Source of the DNA: Leptospira johnsonii
GTDB taxonomy: Bacteria; Spirochaetota; Leptospiria; Leptospirales; Leptospiraceae
Assembly (NCBI RefSeq): GCF_003112675.1
Contig: NZ_BFAY01000005.1
Coordinates: 372,001 to 436,000 of the forward strand
Reading direction: 5' to 3'
DNA: 64,000 bases
In this document: positions 33,481-44,100 of the stretch, piece after piece
How the letters are laid out: each line of letters starts with the position of its first letter
Position numbering within the stretch: the first letter of the stretch is position 1
Made by a program: the position numbers and the translations under genes
The notes under the pieces: generated by a model
What the model was told of the DNA's origin: nothing
The model's input: the letters and a program-made list of their open reading frames with translations, nothing else
Databases searched by the model: none

Positions 33481-33665
33481 CTCTTCAATACCAAACTGCT
33501 TTATAATCAGCACCTACCGTCAGCAAATTTTGTACCGAACGAAAATTTATCCTAATTGTAACCTAAACTTACGACCAAGACCTCGGTTTTAGAATGCGGG
33601 GAAGAAGCGATTTATCTTTTTGGAATGTAGAAGTGAGAAACTTCCAAAGGATGATTCCATTCTAG

Positions 33666-35297
33666 ATGAGAAACTGGCTTTTACCCGCAACAATTCTTAT
33701 TTATATTATCTTTTTACTTTTCGGTTTGGGAAGTTTTCCTCTTATAGATTGGGACGAGAACATTTACGGTGCGGCATCCAAGTCCATGTTGGAAACGGGT
33801 GAATATTTCAGGATCCAAGTCAACGGACAGGGATTCAGTGAAAAACCTCCTTTTTACTTTTGGTTCGCAAATCTATTTTATAAAGTTTTAGGTCTTTCCG
33901 AATTTTCCACCAGGCTTCCTTCCGTTTTCAGTGGGATTCTTTCCTTTTTGATCTTAGTGCAATTCGGAACGTTTCTGCATTCTAAAAAATTTGGATATGT
34001 TTGGGCTTTTCTATATTCTTCTTCTCTCTTGCCGCTTGTACTTTCTAGAACTGCTTATATAGATCATCTATTCAATACATTCATTTTGGTATCTGTTCTT
34101 TCTTTCTATGTTTACGAAACAAAGGAGAAAGAGGACTTTCGCGTCAGGGTAGCATGGATCTTGTCGGCAGCCTTCTTTGGCGGAATTGCTGTTTTAACGA
34201 AAGGCCCTTTAGGTTTAGCTATCCCTTTTTTTATTTTTGGAGTAAATCGTCTCTTAGATAAAAACTTTAAGATCCGGATTCTTGACTTCATACTGTTTGG
34301 GATCGTTTTGATCTCTGTATTGAGTTTTTATTATCTCACAAACTTTATCTCATATGGAAATGAATTCTTAGTCCAGTTTTTCGATTTTCAGAAAAAACTT
34401 CTAACCAAGTCTTTAGAATCTCATACCGGTCCTTGGTTCTATCATTTTATTGTAATGTTTATTGGATTTTTTCCTTGGACGGTATTCCTATTCCCAAGTG
34501 TTAAAAACTGGAGAACCTTTGCTGACCCTAAAATTTATAGGATTTCTCGTTACTTTCTCGTATGGTTCGGGATAATAATGCTCATCTTTTCGATCGTCCA
34601 AACCAAACTACCTCATTATTCTTCTTCTATCTACTTTCCTTTATCCTTCTTTATATCATACTTGATCTTAGAGAAACCGGAGACTTTGAGATCAAATTTT
34701 TTCTCGTTCTCCTTTTTAGGGCTCGGTTTGGTTGTGGGGCTTATATTTTTATTTCTTCCTCTGATTTTAGACTATTCTAACTCTGCTATCGGAACCGGGA
34801 AGGAACAACTACCTTCTTTTTCAATCTGGGATTCTGTATCCGGATTGATCCTTATGATTGGAATTCTGATCGGATTTGTAGGACTACAAATCTTCAAAAA
34901 TGGAAAAGAAGAAGGAAAGGATCTTTTTCTGGTTTCGACCTGGATTTCTACGTTGATCTTTATAGGAGTTCTATCTTTTACGATCACTCCTAAGATCATT
35001 TCCTTTTTACAAGACGGAAATCTTCGACTTTATGATAAAGCGGAGAAGTCGGGAAATGAGATCGTATATTATAAATACCTTTCCTTCTATCCTATGTTTT
35101 ATAGAGAAAAGAAAATACACATGATAGGAAGTTATAAATTCAAAGACGAAATCTCCCTCTTGGATTCAAAAGAGAAACTTTCTATCATCTGTAATCGTAA
35201 CAGCGAACTAGAATTGATCTTAATGCATCCACAAAGAAGTTTTCAGGAAGTTTCTTCTGAAAATGGGATCGTTCTCCTTGATTCCTCGCCAAAGTAG
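33666..35297 (+). CDS. GT83/ArnT-like membrane glycosyltransferase
   Basis: 543 residues with about eleven to twelve hydrophobic segments. The first loop has FPLIDWDENIYGAASKSML, the acidic motif of polyprenyl-phosphate-sugar dependent GT-C enzymes, followed by GFSEKPPFYFWFANLFYK and FSTRLPSVFSG, hallmarks of the ArnT/PMT_2 family. The short C-terminal part is periplasmic. Such enzymes move a sugar from a lipid carrier to lipid A, LPS or protein on the periplasmic side. A convergent GT2 gene (35.4-36.5 kb) that could make the lipid-linked sugar lies next to it. Acceptor and sugar are unknown. Confidence 0.88.
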   Translation: MRNWLLPATILIYIIFLLFGLGSFPLIDWDENIYGAASKSMLETGEYFRIQVNGQGFSEKPPFYFWFANLFYKVLGLSEFSTRLPSVFSGILSFLILVQFGTFLHSKKFGYVWAFLYSSSLLPLVLSRTAYIDHLFNTFILVSVLSFYVYETKEKEDFRVRVAWILSAAFFGGIAVLTKGPLGLAIPFFIFGVNRLLDKNFKIRILDFILFGIVLISVLSFYYLTNFISYGNEFLVQFFDFQKKLLTKSLESHTGPWFYHFIVMFIGFFPWTVFLFPSVKNWRTFADPKIYRISRYFLVWFGIIMLIFSIVQTKLPHYSSSIYFPLSFFISYLILEKPETLRSNFFSFSFLGLGLVVGLIFLFLPLILDYSNSAIGTGKEQLPSFSIWDSVSGLILMIGILIGFVGLQIFKNGKEEGKDLFLVSTWISTLIFIGVLSFTITPKIISFLQDGNLRLYDKAEKSGNEIVYYKYLSFYPMFYREKKIHMIGSYKFKDEISLLDSKEKLSIICNRNSELELILMHPQRSFQEVSSENGIVLLDSSPK

Positions 35298-35480
35298 TGG
35301 AAGAAGGAACGCGGATTCTAAATTCAGAACCCAAATTCAATCTTGAAACCGGAACCCAGAATCTACATTCCGCCCTTCCAAGCGCAAAATCTAAGTTGCG
35401 AAATTCGGATTTTTCTGATTTAGAGTTGTAAGCTCTCGCCCACGGGCCTCTCCCCACCACCCAAGCTCAGGGTGGGGGTT
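35298..35480. repeat. Degenerate repeat-rich gap between convergent glycosyltransferase genes
   Basis: This stretch contains repeated TTCAGAACCCA / GGAACCCAGAATC words and an inverted CCCACCACCC...AGGGTGGGGG segment (about 35452-35478). The right part also encodes the last residues of the GT2 protein (TLSLGGGERPVGESLQL). The wording suggests intergenic repeat material into which the GT2 reading frame runs. Confidence 0.4.
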
Positions 35481-36451
35481 GTCTTTGAAAAATTCCGGAA
35501 CGGAGATTCCGTTCCGAATCGGAGCAGTCTCAATTCAAAATTTGCTCTCTGGATTTTGGAAACTGTATGTAGAACGAGCCCGATCGCAATTTGGATCCAA
35601 GAAAACAACATTAGTCCAGTCGCAAGTACGGCTAAAGGAACATGATACACATATTTGTACCGGATATAATCCAATACCGGAGGCGTTCCCGCAACTAAGG
35701 ATAAAAGCCCAGAGACAACGGAAAAAAATCCGAAGAAATGCATCGGTTTGTAATCTTTAAATATCCATAATATATTCTTCACTACTTTGTATCCGTCTCG
35801 GATCGTATTCAATTTAGAAAAACTTCCAGCAGGTCTGTCTTTGTAGGGAACAGAGATCTCTTCTAATCGAAACCTTTTGTCCAAGGCATGTAAGGTCATT
35901 TCTATTTCTATCTCGAAACCGGAAGTTAAAATTGGATAGTTTTTTACGAATCTACGAGAGAATACTCGATAGCCGCTCATCGGGTCTTTAAGTTTCGTTC
36001 CGAAAAGAAAATTGATCAACATGAGAACAAGTTTATTTCCAGTAGAATGGAACCTTCTTTTATTCTCTCTTCCATAATCTCCCTTGCTCAGGCGATCTCC
36101 TACAAGCATATCCAGATCTTTCTCTTTTAAGGTTTGGATCATAGAATGTATTTTAGAAGCAGGGTAGGTCAGATCCGCATCGCACATGATATAAATTTCT
36201 GCATCAACCTTTGTGAATGCAGTTCGAATCGCATTCGCCTTCCCTTGTCTTGGCTCAAAGATCACTTCTCCCAAGATAGAATGTTCCGTTAAGATATTTT
36301 TAGAGATCACAGAGGTACTGTCTTTGGAATTATTATCTACGATCACAAAAAATGCATTCGGGATCTCTTTGTAGAATTCCAGAATTGTTTTTTCTATAGT
36401 AAGCTCTTCATTATATGCAGGAAGGACCAATACAAGCGGGAAGGGTTTCAT
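35420..36451 (-). CDS. GT2-family glycosyltransferase (dolichol-phosphate-mannose-synthase/ArnC-like)
   Basis: 343 residues from ATG 36451; an ATG at 36490 would add 13 residues without family similarity. The catalytic domain starts LVLVLPAYNEELTIEKTI, has IVDNNSKDSTS and the metal-binding MCDADLTYP, and later DPMSGYRVFSRRF, all typical of polyprenyl-phosphate glycosyltransferases. Two C-terminal membrane segments follow (about 253-275 and 285-310). It probably loads a sugar from a nucleotide donor onto undecaprenyl phosphate for the neighbouring GT-C enzyme. The last 20 or so residues after the second helix look repeat-derived. Confidence 0.88.
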   Translation of the reverse strand: MKPFPLVLVLPAYNEELTIEKTILEFYKEIPNAFFVIVDNNSKDSTSVISKNILTEHSILGEVIFEPRQGKANAIRTAFTKVDAEIYIMCDADLTYPASKIHSMIQTLKEKDLDMLVGDRLSKGDYGRENKRRFHSTGNKLVLMLINFLFGTKLKDPMSGYRVFSRRFVKNYPILTSGFEIEIEMTLHALDKRFRLEEISVPYKDRPAGSFSKLNTIRDGYKVVKNILWIFKDYKPMHFFGFFSVVSGLLSLVAGTPPVLDYIRYKYVYHVPLAVLATGLMLFSWIQIAIGLVLHTVSKIQRANFELRLLRFGTESPFRNFSKTTPTLSLGGGERPVGESLQL

Positions 36452-36625
36452 TATAAAATAGAGTTCGTCCAAGTAAGAGTGAAGAATCATCCAGAAATCG
36501 GTTCTTCTCTGTTACAGATCCATGAATCCGAGACATTTCGAATTTTAAATCGTATACAAGTTGTAATATTTTAAATGCAGAATTCTAGTTTTCGGTTAGA
36601 GCCTTGCTTTTGTACTAGGACTAGA

Positions 36626-37711
36626 ATGAAAAGAAGTAGATTATTCTTCTTAGTTTCTAGCTTCCTCGGGATCCTTGTACTCGGAAATCTGTTCACCTGG
36701 GCGTTTTTCAGAGCGGATACATTTAGATCCTCGGTTGATTGGGAAAAATATTCCAATCCTTATAAAAGAAAAACCAAACTCAAACTCCAGAAGACAGGAA
36801 TTCATCTACATACAAACCGAACTTGGTTTACTCCTGGCAGGAATTCTCCGGAAGAGATTGAGACAGTCTATGCCGCAAATGGTTATAAAATTTTAGGCTT
36901 CACCGATTATGAAAGGATCACGAATACTGATTCTCCCAAGCTAACCCAGCTCAAAGGATACGAATGGGGAACCAATCTTAGAAAAAGACACTTAAGTGTT
37001 TTAGGCTTAGTAGAAGCGAGCTATGATCTATTTCCTTTCTACGCAGATCCAGAAAATCTGCAATGGGTCATTGACAAGTTCCAATCAAAAAAAGGATTCG
37101 TAGTGATCAATCATCCTCTCTTGAATGAATCCTTTCCGTTAAAACTTCTCTCTCAATTGAAAGAATACGATGCATTAGAAGTGATGAGTCCTTTCGGGGA
37201 CATTCCTAAATTTTGGGACAAGTTATTAAGCGAGAAACATCCTTCTTTCTGCATGGCATCGGACGATCTACATTACCTTCCAAGAGATGAATACTTGAGA
37301 GTCAGAACCTCTGGAATCCCAAATTGGCGGGACCTAAGTTCGGAAATTTACAAGCAAGAAGGTGAATCTTTGATGAGATATCTTCTTGTAAACACCGACA
37401 GTCTGGAGGAAGAAGAAGTTCTTCATTCCTTAAAAGAAGGGAATTATCTTTGTGTCCGCAAAATGGAAAGAAGTTTAGAAGAACCTAAATTAGGACATTT
37501 AGGGTTAAATTCGGAAAATGAGATCCATTTCGATTTCGAAGACACCCCGATCAGTGTGGATTTTATCGGTCAAAATTCGGAAATTCTATCCCATACTTCT
37601 TACCAAAACAAGGGTTCTTATAGGTTGAAGCCTACGGATCTGTATGTGAGGGTACAGGTAGTTTATCCGACAGCAATTATTCTGAGCAATCCATTCTTTC
37701 AAAAGCCATAG
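36626..37711 (+). CDS. PHP-superfamily-like metal-dependent phosphoesterase, membrane-anchored
   Basis: 361 residues from ATG 36626, which has an AGGA site; an upstream in-frame ATG (36575) adds 17 unlikely residues. One N-terminal membrane segment (residues 5-27) leads to a domain that begins TGIHLHTNRTWFTPG, with H60-x-H62 as first metal ligands. GFTDYE, FVVINHPL and CMASDDLH follow as the other PHP-type ligand motifs. Together they suggest a PHP fold facing the periplasm. The substrate is unknown. A gene of the copper locus starts 48 bases downstream behind its own promoter-like sequence. Confidence 0.7.
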   Translation: MKRSRLFFLVSSFLGILVLGNLFTWAFFRADTFRSSVDWEKYSNPYKRKTKLKLQKTGIHLHTNRTWFTPGRNSPEEIETVYAANGYKILGFTDYERITNTDSPKLTQLKGYEWGTNLRKRHLSVLGLVEASYDLFPFYADPENLQWVIDKFQSKKGFVVINHPLLNESFPLKLLSQLKEYDALEVMSPFGDIPKFWDKLLSEKHPSFCMASDDLHYLPRDEYLRVRTSGIPNWRDLSSEIYKQEGESLMRYLLVNTDSLEEEEVLHSLKEGNYLCVRKMERSLEEPKLGHLGLNSENEIHFDFEDTPISVDFIGQNSEILSHTSYQNKGSYRLKPTDLYVRVQVVYPTAIILSNPFFQKP

Positions 37712-37718
37712 ATTTTTC

Positions 37719-37745
37719 TTGACTTTTGGACAATTTATAGAGTCA
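37719..37745 (+). promoter_or_regulatory. Possible promoter/operator dyad before the copper-efflux operon
   Basis: TTGACT (37719-37724) resembles a -35 box. TGACT (37720-37724) is repeated inverted as AGTCA (37741-37745) with a 16-base gap. A convincing -10 box at the normal distance is not seen, which would fit a regulator-dependent promoter. The ATG of the first operon gene is at 37760 with GAAAGG in front. Confidence 0.3.
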
Positions 37746-37759
37746 GATAAAGAAAGGTA

Positions 37760-38179
37760 ATGGGCTTAGGATCTAAAAAGGCAATTGGCTATGTATTAGC
37801 GATCGGATTTCTTCTCCAAATCGCATGCGTTTCCGTTTATAGCCTGACCGGAAATTGTCCGGTTAGCATGTCCTATCTCGAAAAACAAAAAGAGACTTCC
37901 CAAACTCCCCCCTGTCATAAATCCGAAAAATCGGAACAAAAGAGCGATTCCTCTTCCAATGAATGTTGTCCTAAAGAGAATAGCGTCGCTTCCTTGGATC
38001 TTTCTAAATTTTTGGATTGGGAAAAATTGGGATTACATAAAGTCCTGATCTTTTTGTTTATTTCCGAACTGAATTCTTCTCAAATCGTATTAGAGAACGT
38101 CATTTTGGACGATTCTTATATTCCGATCCCCTCATCTCACTCTCTTAGCTTAAGCACACTCCAAGTATTCCTGATCTGA
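37760..38179 (+). CDS. Small exported Cys-rich protein heading the copper-efflux operon
   Basis: 139 residues. A hydrophobic N-terminal segment (about 8-30) acts as signal or anchor. A Ser/Lys/Glu-rich stretch follows with cysteines in GNCPVS, TPPCHKSE and NECCPKE, able to bind a soft metal. The C-terminal third is unremarkable. No named family is recognised. Small Cys/His proteins at the head of copper operons are common, and this position 35 bases before the OMF gene suggests a sensor, chaperone or leader role (inference). Confidence 0.75.
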   Translation: MGLGSKKAIGYVLAIGFLLQIACVSVYSLTGNCPVSMSYLEKQKETSQTPPCHKSEKSEQKSDSSSNECCPKENSVASLDLSKFLDWEKLGLHKVLIFLFISELNSSQIVLENVILDDSYIPIPSSHSLSLSTLQVFLI

Positions 38180-38214
38180 TCCATATTTTCTCTCTTTAAT
38201 TTTTAGGAGGAAAT

Positions 38215-39585
38215 ATGAACGCAAGACTCATTGTCTTAATATCAATTTATACATTATTTTCATCCGCAACGTACGCGGAAAAAAAGCATCTGGAAGAGAT
38301 ATTGGATGTTATAGTAAAAGAACATCCTGAATCCAAGTCTTTAGCTGGACTCTCCCAGGCACATAAATCCCATTCCGAGGCAACCGGTATATTACCGGAT
38401 CCTAAAATAGGAGTGGCATTCAGAAATTACCCTACCCGAGGAGGATACTCCACCTCGGACAGAGCATTGGATACACCAACGATGACTGGGGTAGAATTAT
38501 CCGTGTCCCAAGAGTTTCCCTTTCCCGGAAAACTCAGCACTGAAAAAAGGATCTCCAAACTCATGCAGACTGAAGCAAACTTTGCCTATATTTCCGGAGT
38601 GAACCGGATCTTGGGGGATTTTTTCAGTCGATTGAATAAATATAAATATTCAGAAAAGAAGAAGGCAATCAACGAAAGAATATTAACTCTTTTGGGCGCC
38701 CAAAAGTCCATTAGCGAAAACTCATATTCTTACGGAGAGAATACTCTGTCCGGCGTATTAAAAGCCACGATTGCGAAAACGGAAGCGGTCGAAAAAGAAA
38801 CAGAATATAATACTCAATTGAAAGATTTGAAATCTCAGCTCGAGTATTATCAGATCTCCGACAAAATTACCTTCTCCGATCTATATTCTATTGATGTGGA
38901 TTCTTTCTTAGAAAACAAAAACGAAGAATTGGAAACATTAGTTACCGCACAAACTTCTTTGATAGAGGATTCTCCAGAATATAAGATACAAATGGAAGAA
39001 GAGAAACGTTTAAAGGAACAGGCTAAACTTACTAAGTATTCCCTGGCACCTCAAACTGAAGTTTTTTTCTCTTATATGAAACGTAGGTCCCAAACTTTCG
39101 CTTTGGACCAAGGCCCTTTAAATTACGGAATTATGGACACCACGGAATATAGAGGAGATCTTTTCAGTTTCGGAGTGAATATGAGAGTCCCGGTTTGGTC
39201 CGCTCTCAAATGGAATTCCATCACGGGAGAAACGGAACATCTTGCAGAAGTAGGAAAAGACTCTGTAGAAAAAACGAGAGTGCAAATGCTTTCCGAACTG
39301 AATCGGAATCTGGCTTATATCAAAGGTGTATCCAACCAGATACGTTTGGTAGAAAAAAGACTGATCCCAGAATTGGAAAAATCAGTCCGAGCAGGTTCCT
39401 TCCAATACACTTCAGGAAAAGTGAATGTTCAGGATACACTCCTTGCCCAAACGGAGATCTTAAATACCAAAATCCGTTTGGAAGATCTAAAAGAGCGTAA
39501 AAACGAATCTATTTTGAATACATTAAAACTCCTAAGTTTTATCTATAAAGACAACAAAACTCCGGAACACGATAAACATAACTAA
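38215..39585 (+). CDS. Outer-membrane factor of a heavy-metal efflux system (CusC/CzcC-like)
   Basis: 456 residues with a signal peptide (ISIYTLFSSATYAEKK, cleavage near residue 21). The body has the two alpha-helical OEP repeats, including GILPDPKIGVAFRNYP in the first half and MRVPVWSALKWNS before the second, as in TolC-family channels. It provides the outer-membrane tunnel for the pump encoded three genes downstream. The start has an excellent GGAGG site (TTTTAGGAGGAAATATG). It is followed after 10 bases by the DUF3347-like gene. Confidence 0.88.
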   Translation: MNARLIVLISIYTLFSSATYAEKKHLEEILDVIVKEHPESKSLAGLSQAHKSHSEATGILPDPKIGVAFRNYPTRGGYSTSDRALDTPTMTGVELSVSQEFPFPGKLSTEKRISKLMQTEANFAYISGVNRILGDFFSRLNKYKYSEKKKAINERILTLLGAQKSISENSYSYGENTLSGVLKATIAKTEAVEKETEYNTQLKDLKSQLEYYQISDKITFSDLYSIDVDSFLENKNEELETLVTAQTSLIEDSPEYKIQMEEEKRLKEQAKLTKYSLAPQTEVFFSYMKRRSQTFALDQGPLNYGIMDTTEYRGDLFSFGVNMRVPVWSALKWNSITGETEHLAEVGKDSVEKTRVQMLSELNRNLAYIKGVSNQIRLVEKRLIPELEKSVRAGSFQYTSGKVNVQDTLLAQTEILNTKIRLEDLKERKNESILNTLKLLSFIYKDNKTPEHDKHN

Positions 39586-39595
39586 GGATAAACCG

Positions 39596-40045
39596 ATGAA
39601 GAATTTACATTACCTATTTTTAATTTTCCTTCTAACTATTGGAAACTTATTAGCTCATGAAGGAAAAGAAACATTCGTTTTGAGAGAAGTTGCGAAGATC
39701 CATTCTTCTATCTATTCAGAAACTTCTGGAAACTTGGATGTACAAAGACTGGTACAGCTTTTGAAAGAAAATGCAGATCACAAGAAGGACACTGAAAAAT
39801 TTAAAAAGGCTCTTCCCATTGCAGAAGAGCTAGGTAAAACTATGGATCTTTCTAAAAAGAGAGAATTATTCGAACGTTTATCCAAAGAATTGGAATCGAT
39901 CGTAGGCCATCACGATAAATCTGAAGTCTCCGTTTTTTATTGTCCTATGCTCAAAAAGAAATGGCTGGCATCCGGAAAAGAGATCCGAAACCCATACGAT
40001 TCCAAAATGAAAAACTGCGGAGAGATCGTTCATGAAGCCAAATAA
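39596..40045 (+). CDS. Exported DUF3347-like metal-associated protein
   Basis: 149 residues with a signal peptide (YLFLIFLLTIGNLLAHEG). The C-terminus carries VFYCPMLKKKWLASGKEIRNPY and KMKNCGEIVHEAK. The pairing CPM...W...IRNPY...M..CGEI matches the DUF3347 signature often fused to CusB-type adaptors. Here it is a free protein. The Cys/Met/His residues could hold Cu(I). Its stop overlaps the start of the adaptor gene by 14 bases, so translation is coupled. A periplasmic metal relay is the best guess. Confidence 0.8.
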   Translation: MKNLHYLFLIFLLTIGNLLAHEGKETFVLREVAKIHSSIYSETSGNLDVQRLVQLLKENADHKKDTEKFKKALPIAEELGKTMDLSKKRELFERLSKELESIVGHHDKSEVSVFYCPMLKKKWLASGKEIRNPYDSKMKNCGEIVHEAK

Positions 40046-41123
40046 TTTTCTCTTTCCTTCATCCATCGGATGGATCGGAAAAATTTTGGCCATTCTAGTT
40101 TTTGTGGCCTTGCTAACGGATTGTTCTTCTAAAAAAGACATCTACTATTGTCCGATGCATCCTCATTATACTTCGGATCGTCCCGGAACCTGTCCTATCT
40201 GCAATATGGATTTGGTCAAAAAGGAAGATCCTTCCGAACATAAGGATCATACTAGTGCAAGCAGTCCTTTACGAGAAGCAGCTTCTGCAGGTATGGGAGA
40301 TGAGCATTCTTCTCATCTATCCGAAACTGCTTCAGAAAAGAATCCCCAAGAATTGGTCCTTTCATTTGAAAAACAACAATCTATCGGGATTAAAACGGAG
40401 TTAGTGAGTAGGAGGAATCTAGTCAAAAAGATCAGCGCTTATTCAAGTGTTGCTTACGATCCTGAACTGTATTCCGCTTTGAGTGAATATAAGGAAGCGG
40501 TTCGTTCTTCTGAGTTTCTTTCTCCAGAGGTCATTCGAAATCTGCAATTAAGGCTTAGGCAATTGGGTTTAAGTCTAGACCAGATTAGAGTTTGGACTTC
40601 CGGAGCAAGAGATCCATCCGAGTTGATCTTAGGAGGAAGATCTGGTAGAGCCCATATCTATTCCCAGATTTACGAATCTGATTTTACTACAGCTAAAGTA
40701 GGACTTCCTATCAAATTCAAAACGGATGTATATCCAGGCAAGGAATTCATAGGAAGGATCAAAAGTATAGATGTGATCTTGGATAAGAATAATCGCACAC
40801 TTAGATTGAGGAGCGAGGTTTCTGATCCGAACCAACTCTTAAAGCCCCAAATGTTCGGAGATGCAATGATAGAAGTTTCTCTTCCAAAGATACTGTCCGT
40901 TCCGACTTCCGCAATTTTGGATACTGGAAAACAAAAGATCGCTTATGTGCAAACTGCGCCAGATAGATTCCAAGCGGTTTCGGTCCAAACAGGGAAAAAT
41001 ATAGACTCTTGGGTGGAAATTTTATCCGGCGTCCAAGAAAACCAAAGAGTTGTGACTGAGTCTACCTTCCTGATAGATTCGGAAGCAAAGATCAGATTCG
41101 GCTCAGATTCTCATGCACATTAA
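40032..41123 (+). CDS. RND adaptor lipoprotein with heavy-metal-binding module (CusB-like)
   Basis: 363 residues. A lipoprotein signal ends LLTDC31. Right after it comes the heavy-metal-binding module YYCPMHPHYTSDRPGTCPIC (about residues 38-57, C40, H43, C54, C57, M59). The remainder is a membrane-fusion protein with a short helical hairpin, the barrel/lipoyl segments (GRAHIYSQIYESDFTTAKVG) and KTDVYPGKEFIGRIKSIDVIL. It connects the RND pump and the outer-membrane channel and may deliver the metal. The gene overlaps the upstream DUF3347-like gene and ends 10 bases before the pump gene. Confidence 0.9.
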   Translation: MKPNNFLFPSSIGWIGKILAILVFVALLTDCSSKKDIYYCPMHPHYTSDRPGTCPICNMDLVKKEDPSEHKDHTSASSPLREAASAGMGDEHSSHLSETASEKNPQELVLSFEKQQSIGIKTELVSRRNLVKKISAYSSVAYDPELYSALSEYKEAVRSSEFLSPEVIRNLQLRLRQLGLSLDQIRVWTSGARDPSELILGGRSGRAHIYSQIYESDFTTAKVGLPIKFKTDVYPGKEFIGRIKSIDVILDKNNRTLRLRSEVSDPNQLLKPQMFGDAMIEVSLPKILSVPTSAILDTGKQKIAYVQTAPDRFQAVSVQTGKNIDSWVEILSGVQENQRVVTESTFLIDSEAKIRFGSDSHAH

Positions 41124-41133
41124 GGAACCGAAT

Positions 41134-44100
41134 ATGATCCAGTCTATCATTCGCTTTTCCGCAGAAAATAAGTTTCTAGTTCTTCTGGTTACTTTAGCAA
41201 TCTTGGTCGCATCTTACGTATCCATGAAGACCATTCCTTTGGATGCAATCCCGGACCTTTCGGATACTCAGGTAATTGTGTATTCTCGTTGGGACAGAAG
41301 TCCGGATATCATGGAGGACCAGGTCACTTACCCGATCATCACTTCGCTTTTAGGTGCACCTAAGATCAAGGTGGTTCGAGGATTTTCAGATTTCGGTTTT
41401 TCTTACGTATATGTAATCTTCCAAGATGGAACAGATATCTATTGGGCTAGGTCCAGGGTTTTAGAATATCTATCTAGGATACAATCTTCACTTCCTGCTG
41501 GTGTAAAAACTGAATTGGGTCCAGATGCAAGCGCTGTCGGTTGGGTGTACCAATACGCATTGATAGACCAAACTGGAAACAATTCCTTGGTTGATCTAAG
41601 AACTTATCAGGATTTCCAGCTAAGATACTTATTAAATTCCGTTCCGGGAGTATCCGAAGTAGCAGGAATTGGCGGATTCAAAAAACAATATCAGATCACA
41701 ATCCATCCGAACGCATTAAGGTCTTATAATGTGGATTTTGAGACCGTAATTCAAAAGGTCCGAGAAAGTAACCAGGAAACCGGAGGACGTCTTCTGGAAA
41801 TTTCCGGTGCTGAATATATGGTAAGAGGAAGAGGATATCTTTCTTCTTTGGCTGATATAGAAAACATCCCACTCTCCACAGATGCAAACGGAACTCCGGT
41901 GCTTTTGAAAAACGTTGCCTCTGTCCAATTCGGACCAGATATTCGGAGAGGTGTCGTGGATCTTGATGGAGAAGGGGACGTGGTCGCAGGCACTATTGTA
42001 ATGCGCCATGGAGAAAATGCTCTCTCTGTCATAGAAAGAGTGAAAACCAAATTAGAAGAAATCAAAAAGAATCTTCCAAAAGGTGCAGAACTCATAACCA
42101 CTTACGACAGATCAGAACTGATTGAACATGCAATCAGCAATTTGAAATTCAAATTGATCGAAGAGATGATCATTGTCTCTATTGTGATCCTTATCTTTTT
42201 ATGGCATTTTCCTTCCGCCATTATCCCAATTCTTACGATCCCAATTTCAGTGATTATCGCATTCATTCCAATGAATCTATTCGATATTAATGCGAATATC
42301 ATGTCTTTGGCAGGTATGGCGATCTCGATTGGGGTGCTCGTCGATGGGGCAATTGTAGAAGTAGAGAATGCTTACAAAAAATTGGAAGAATGGGAAGCAG
42401 GAGGAAGGATTGGAGACTACCATGCGGTACGCTTAGAAGCGCTACTCGAAGTAGGACCTTCCGTTTTCTTCTCTTTACTTGTGATCGCAGTGGCCTTCTT
42501 TCCTATCTTCACACTTGTGGACCAAGAGGGGAGATTGTTTCGTCCATTAGCATATTCTAAAAATATAGCAATGGCAGTAGCTGCATTCTTGGCGATCACC
42601 TTGGATCCGGCAGTCAGGATGTTATTCACTAGAATGGAGCCTTTCCAATTCAAGAATGCACTTCTCTCTAAGATTGCGACTACGATGTTAGTCGGAAAAT
42701 ATTATCCGGAAGAAAAACATCCTGTCAGTAAAATACTATTTAGGTATTACGAACCGGCGTGCCGTTATGTTCTTCACAGACCTAAAACGATCATTATATC
42801 CGCTTTCACTTTAGTGGTTCTGACTATTCCGGTTTATTTCAGTTTGGGTTCGGAATTTATGCCCCAACTTTATGAGGAATCTTTTCTATACATGCCAACC
42901 ACCTTGCCTGGGATCTCGGTAGCAGAAGCAGAAAAACTCATGATCGCGATGGATAAAAAACTCAAAAGTTTTCCGGAAGTGAAACGTGTTTTCGGGAAAG
43001 CAGGACGTTCCGATACGGCAACAGATCCCGCACCGTTCTCCATGATGGAAACTGTGATCCTTCTTAAACCACAAAGTGAATGGAGAAAGGCGGATCGATT
43101 CTATTCAAATTTGCCTCGGATATTCCAATATCCATTTCTCCCTTTTGTATCGGAAAGACTGACCAAGGACGAGTTAGTCGAGAAGATGAACAAGGAGATG
43201 CAATTTCCGGGAGCCACCAATGCCTGGACCATGCCGATCAAAACAAGGATCGATATGCTTAGTACTGGAATGAGAACTCCGATTGGAATTAAGATCTTAG
43301 GTTCATCTCTGGAAGAAATAGAATCAATCGGAATAAAGATAGAAGCACTTCTTAAAACGGATAAAAATGTCCGAAGTGTATTTGCAGAAAGAACGGCAGG
43401 CGGGTATTTCCTAGATCTGAATTTAAGAAGGGAAAAATTAGCAAGATATAATATTTCGGTAGATACTGCACAACAGATCATAGTAGCCGCAATCGGAGGA
43501 GAGCCGATCACCCAAACCATCGAAGGAAGGGAACGATTTTCCGTAAATGTGCGTTATCCTAGAGAGTTGCGCGATTCATTGGAAAAGATCAAAACCATTT
43601 TGGTCCCTACAAAAGAATTCGGTCATATTCCAATTTCGGAAATTGCAAGTATCGGGGCAAAAACCGGTCCTTCTATGATCCGAGATGAGAATGGGTTTTT
43701 GGCCGGTTATGTGTATGTAGATCCATCTACCTCGGACATAGGCGGTTTTGTGGATAAAGCCAAGAAGAAGGTCTCAGATTCTATCATTCTTCCACCCGGT
43801 TATTCCATAGTATGGAGCGGTCAGTACGAGAATATGATAAGAGTCCGGGAAAGGATGATGTATATTCTTCCTTTAACGATCTTCATTATATTTTTGTTAT
43901 TGTACTTCAATACCAAATCCTATATAAAAACATCGATCGTACTATTGGCAGTTCCTTTCTCTTTGATAGGTGCTGTTGGACTTTTGTATATTCTGGATTA
44001 CCAGATCTCGGTTGCGGTTTGGGTAGGAATGATCGCACTCATGGGGCTAGATGCTGAGACAGGAGTGTTCATGCTTTTGTATCTGGATCTTTCCTACGAG

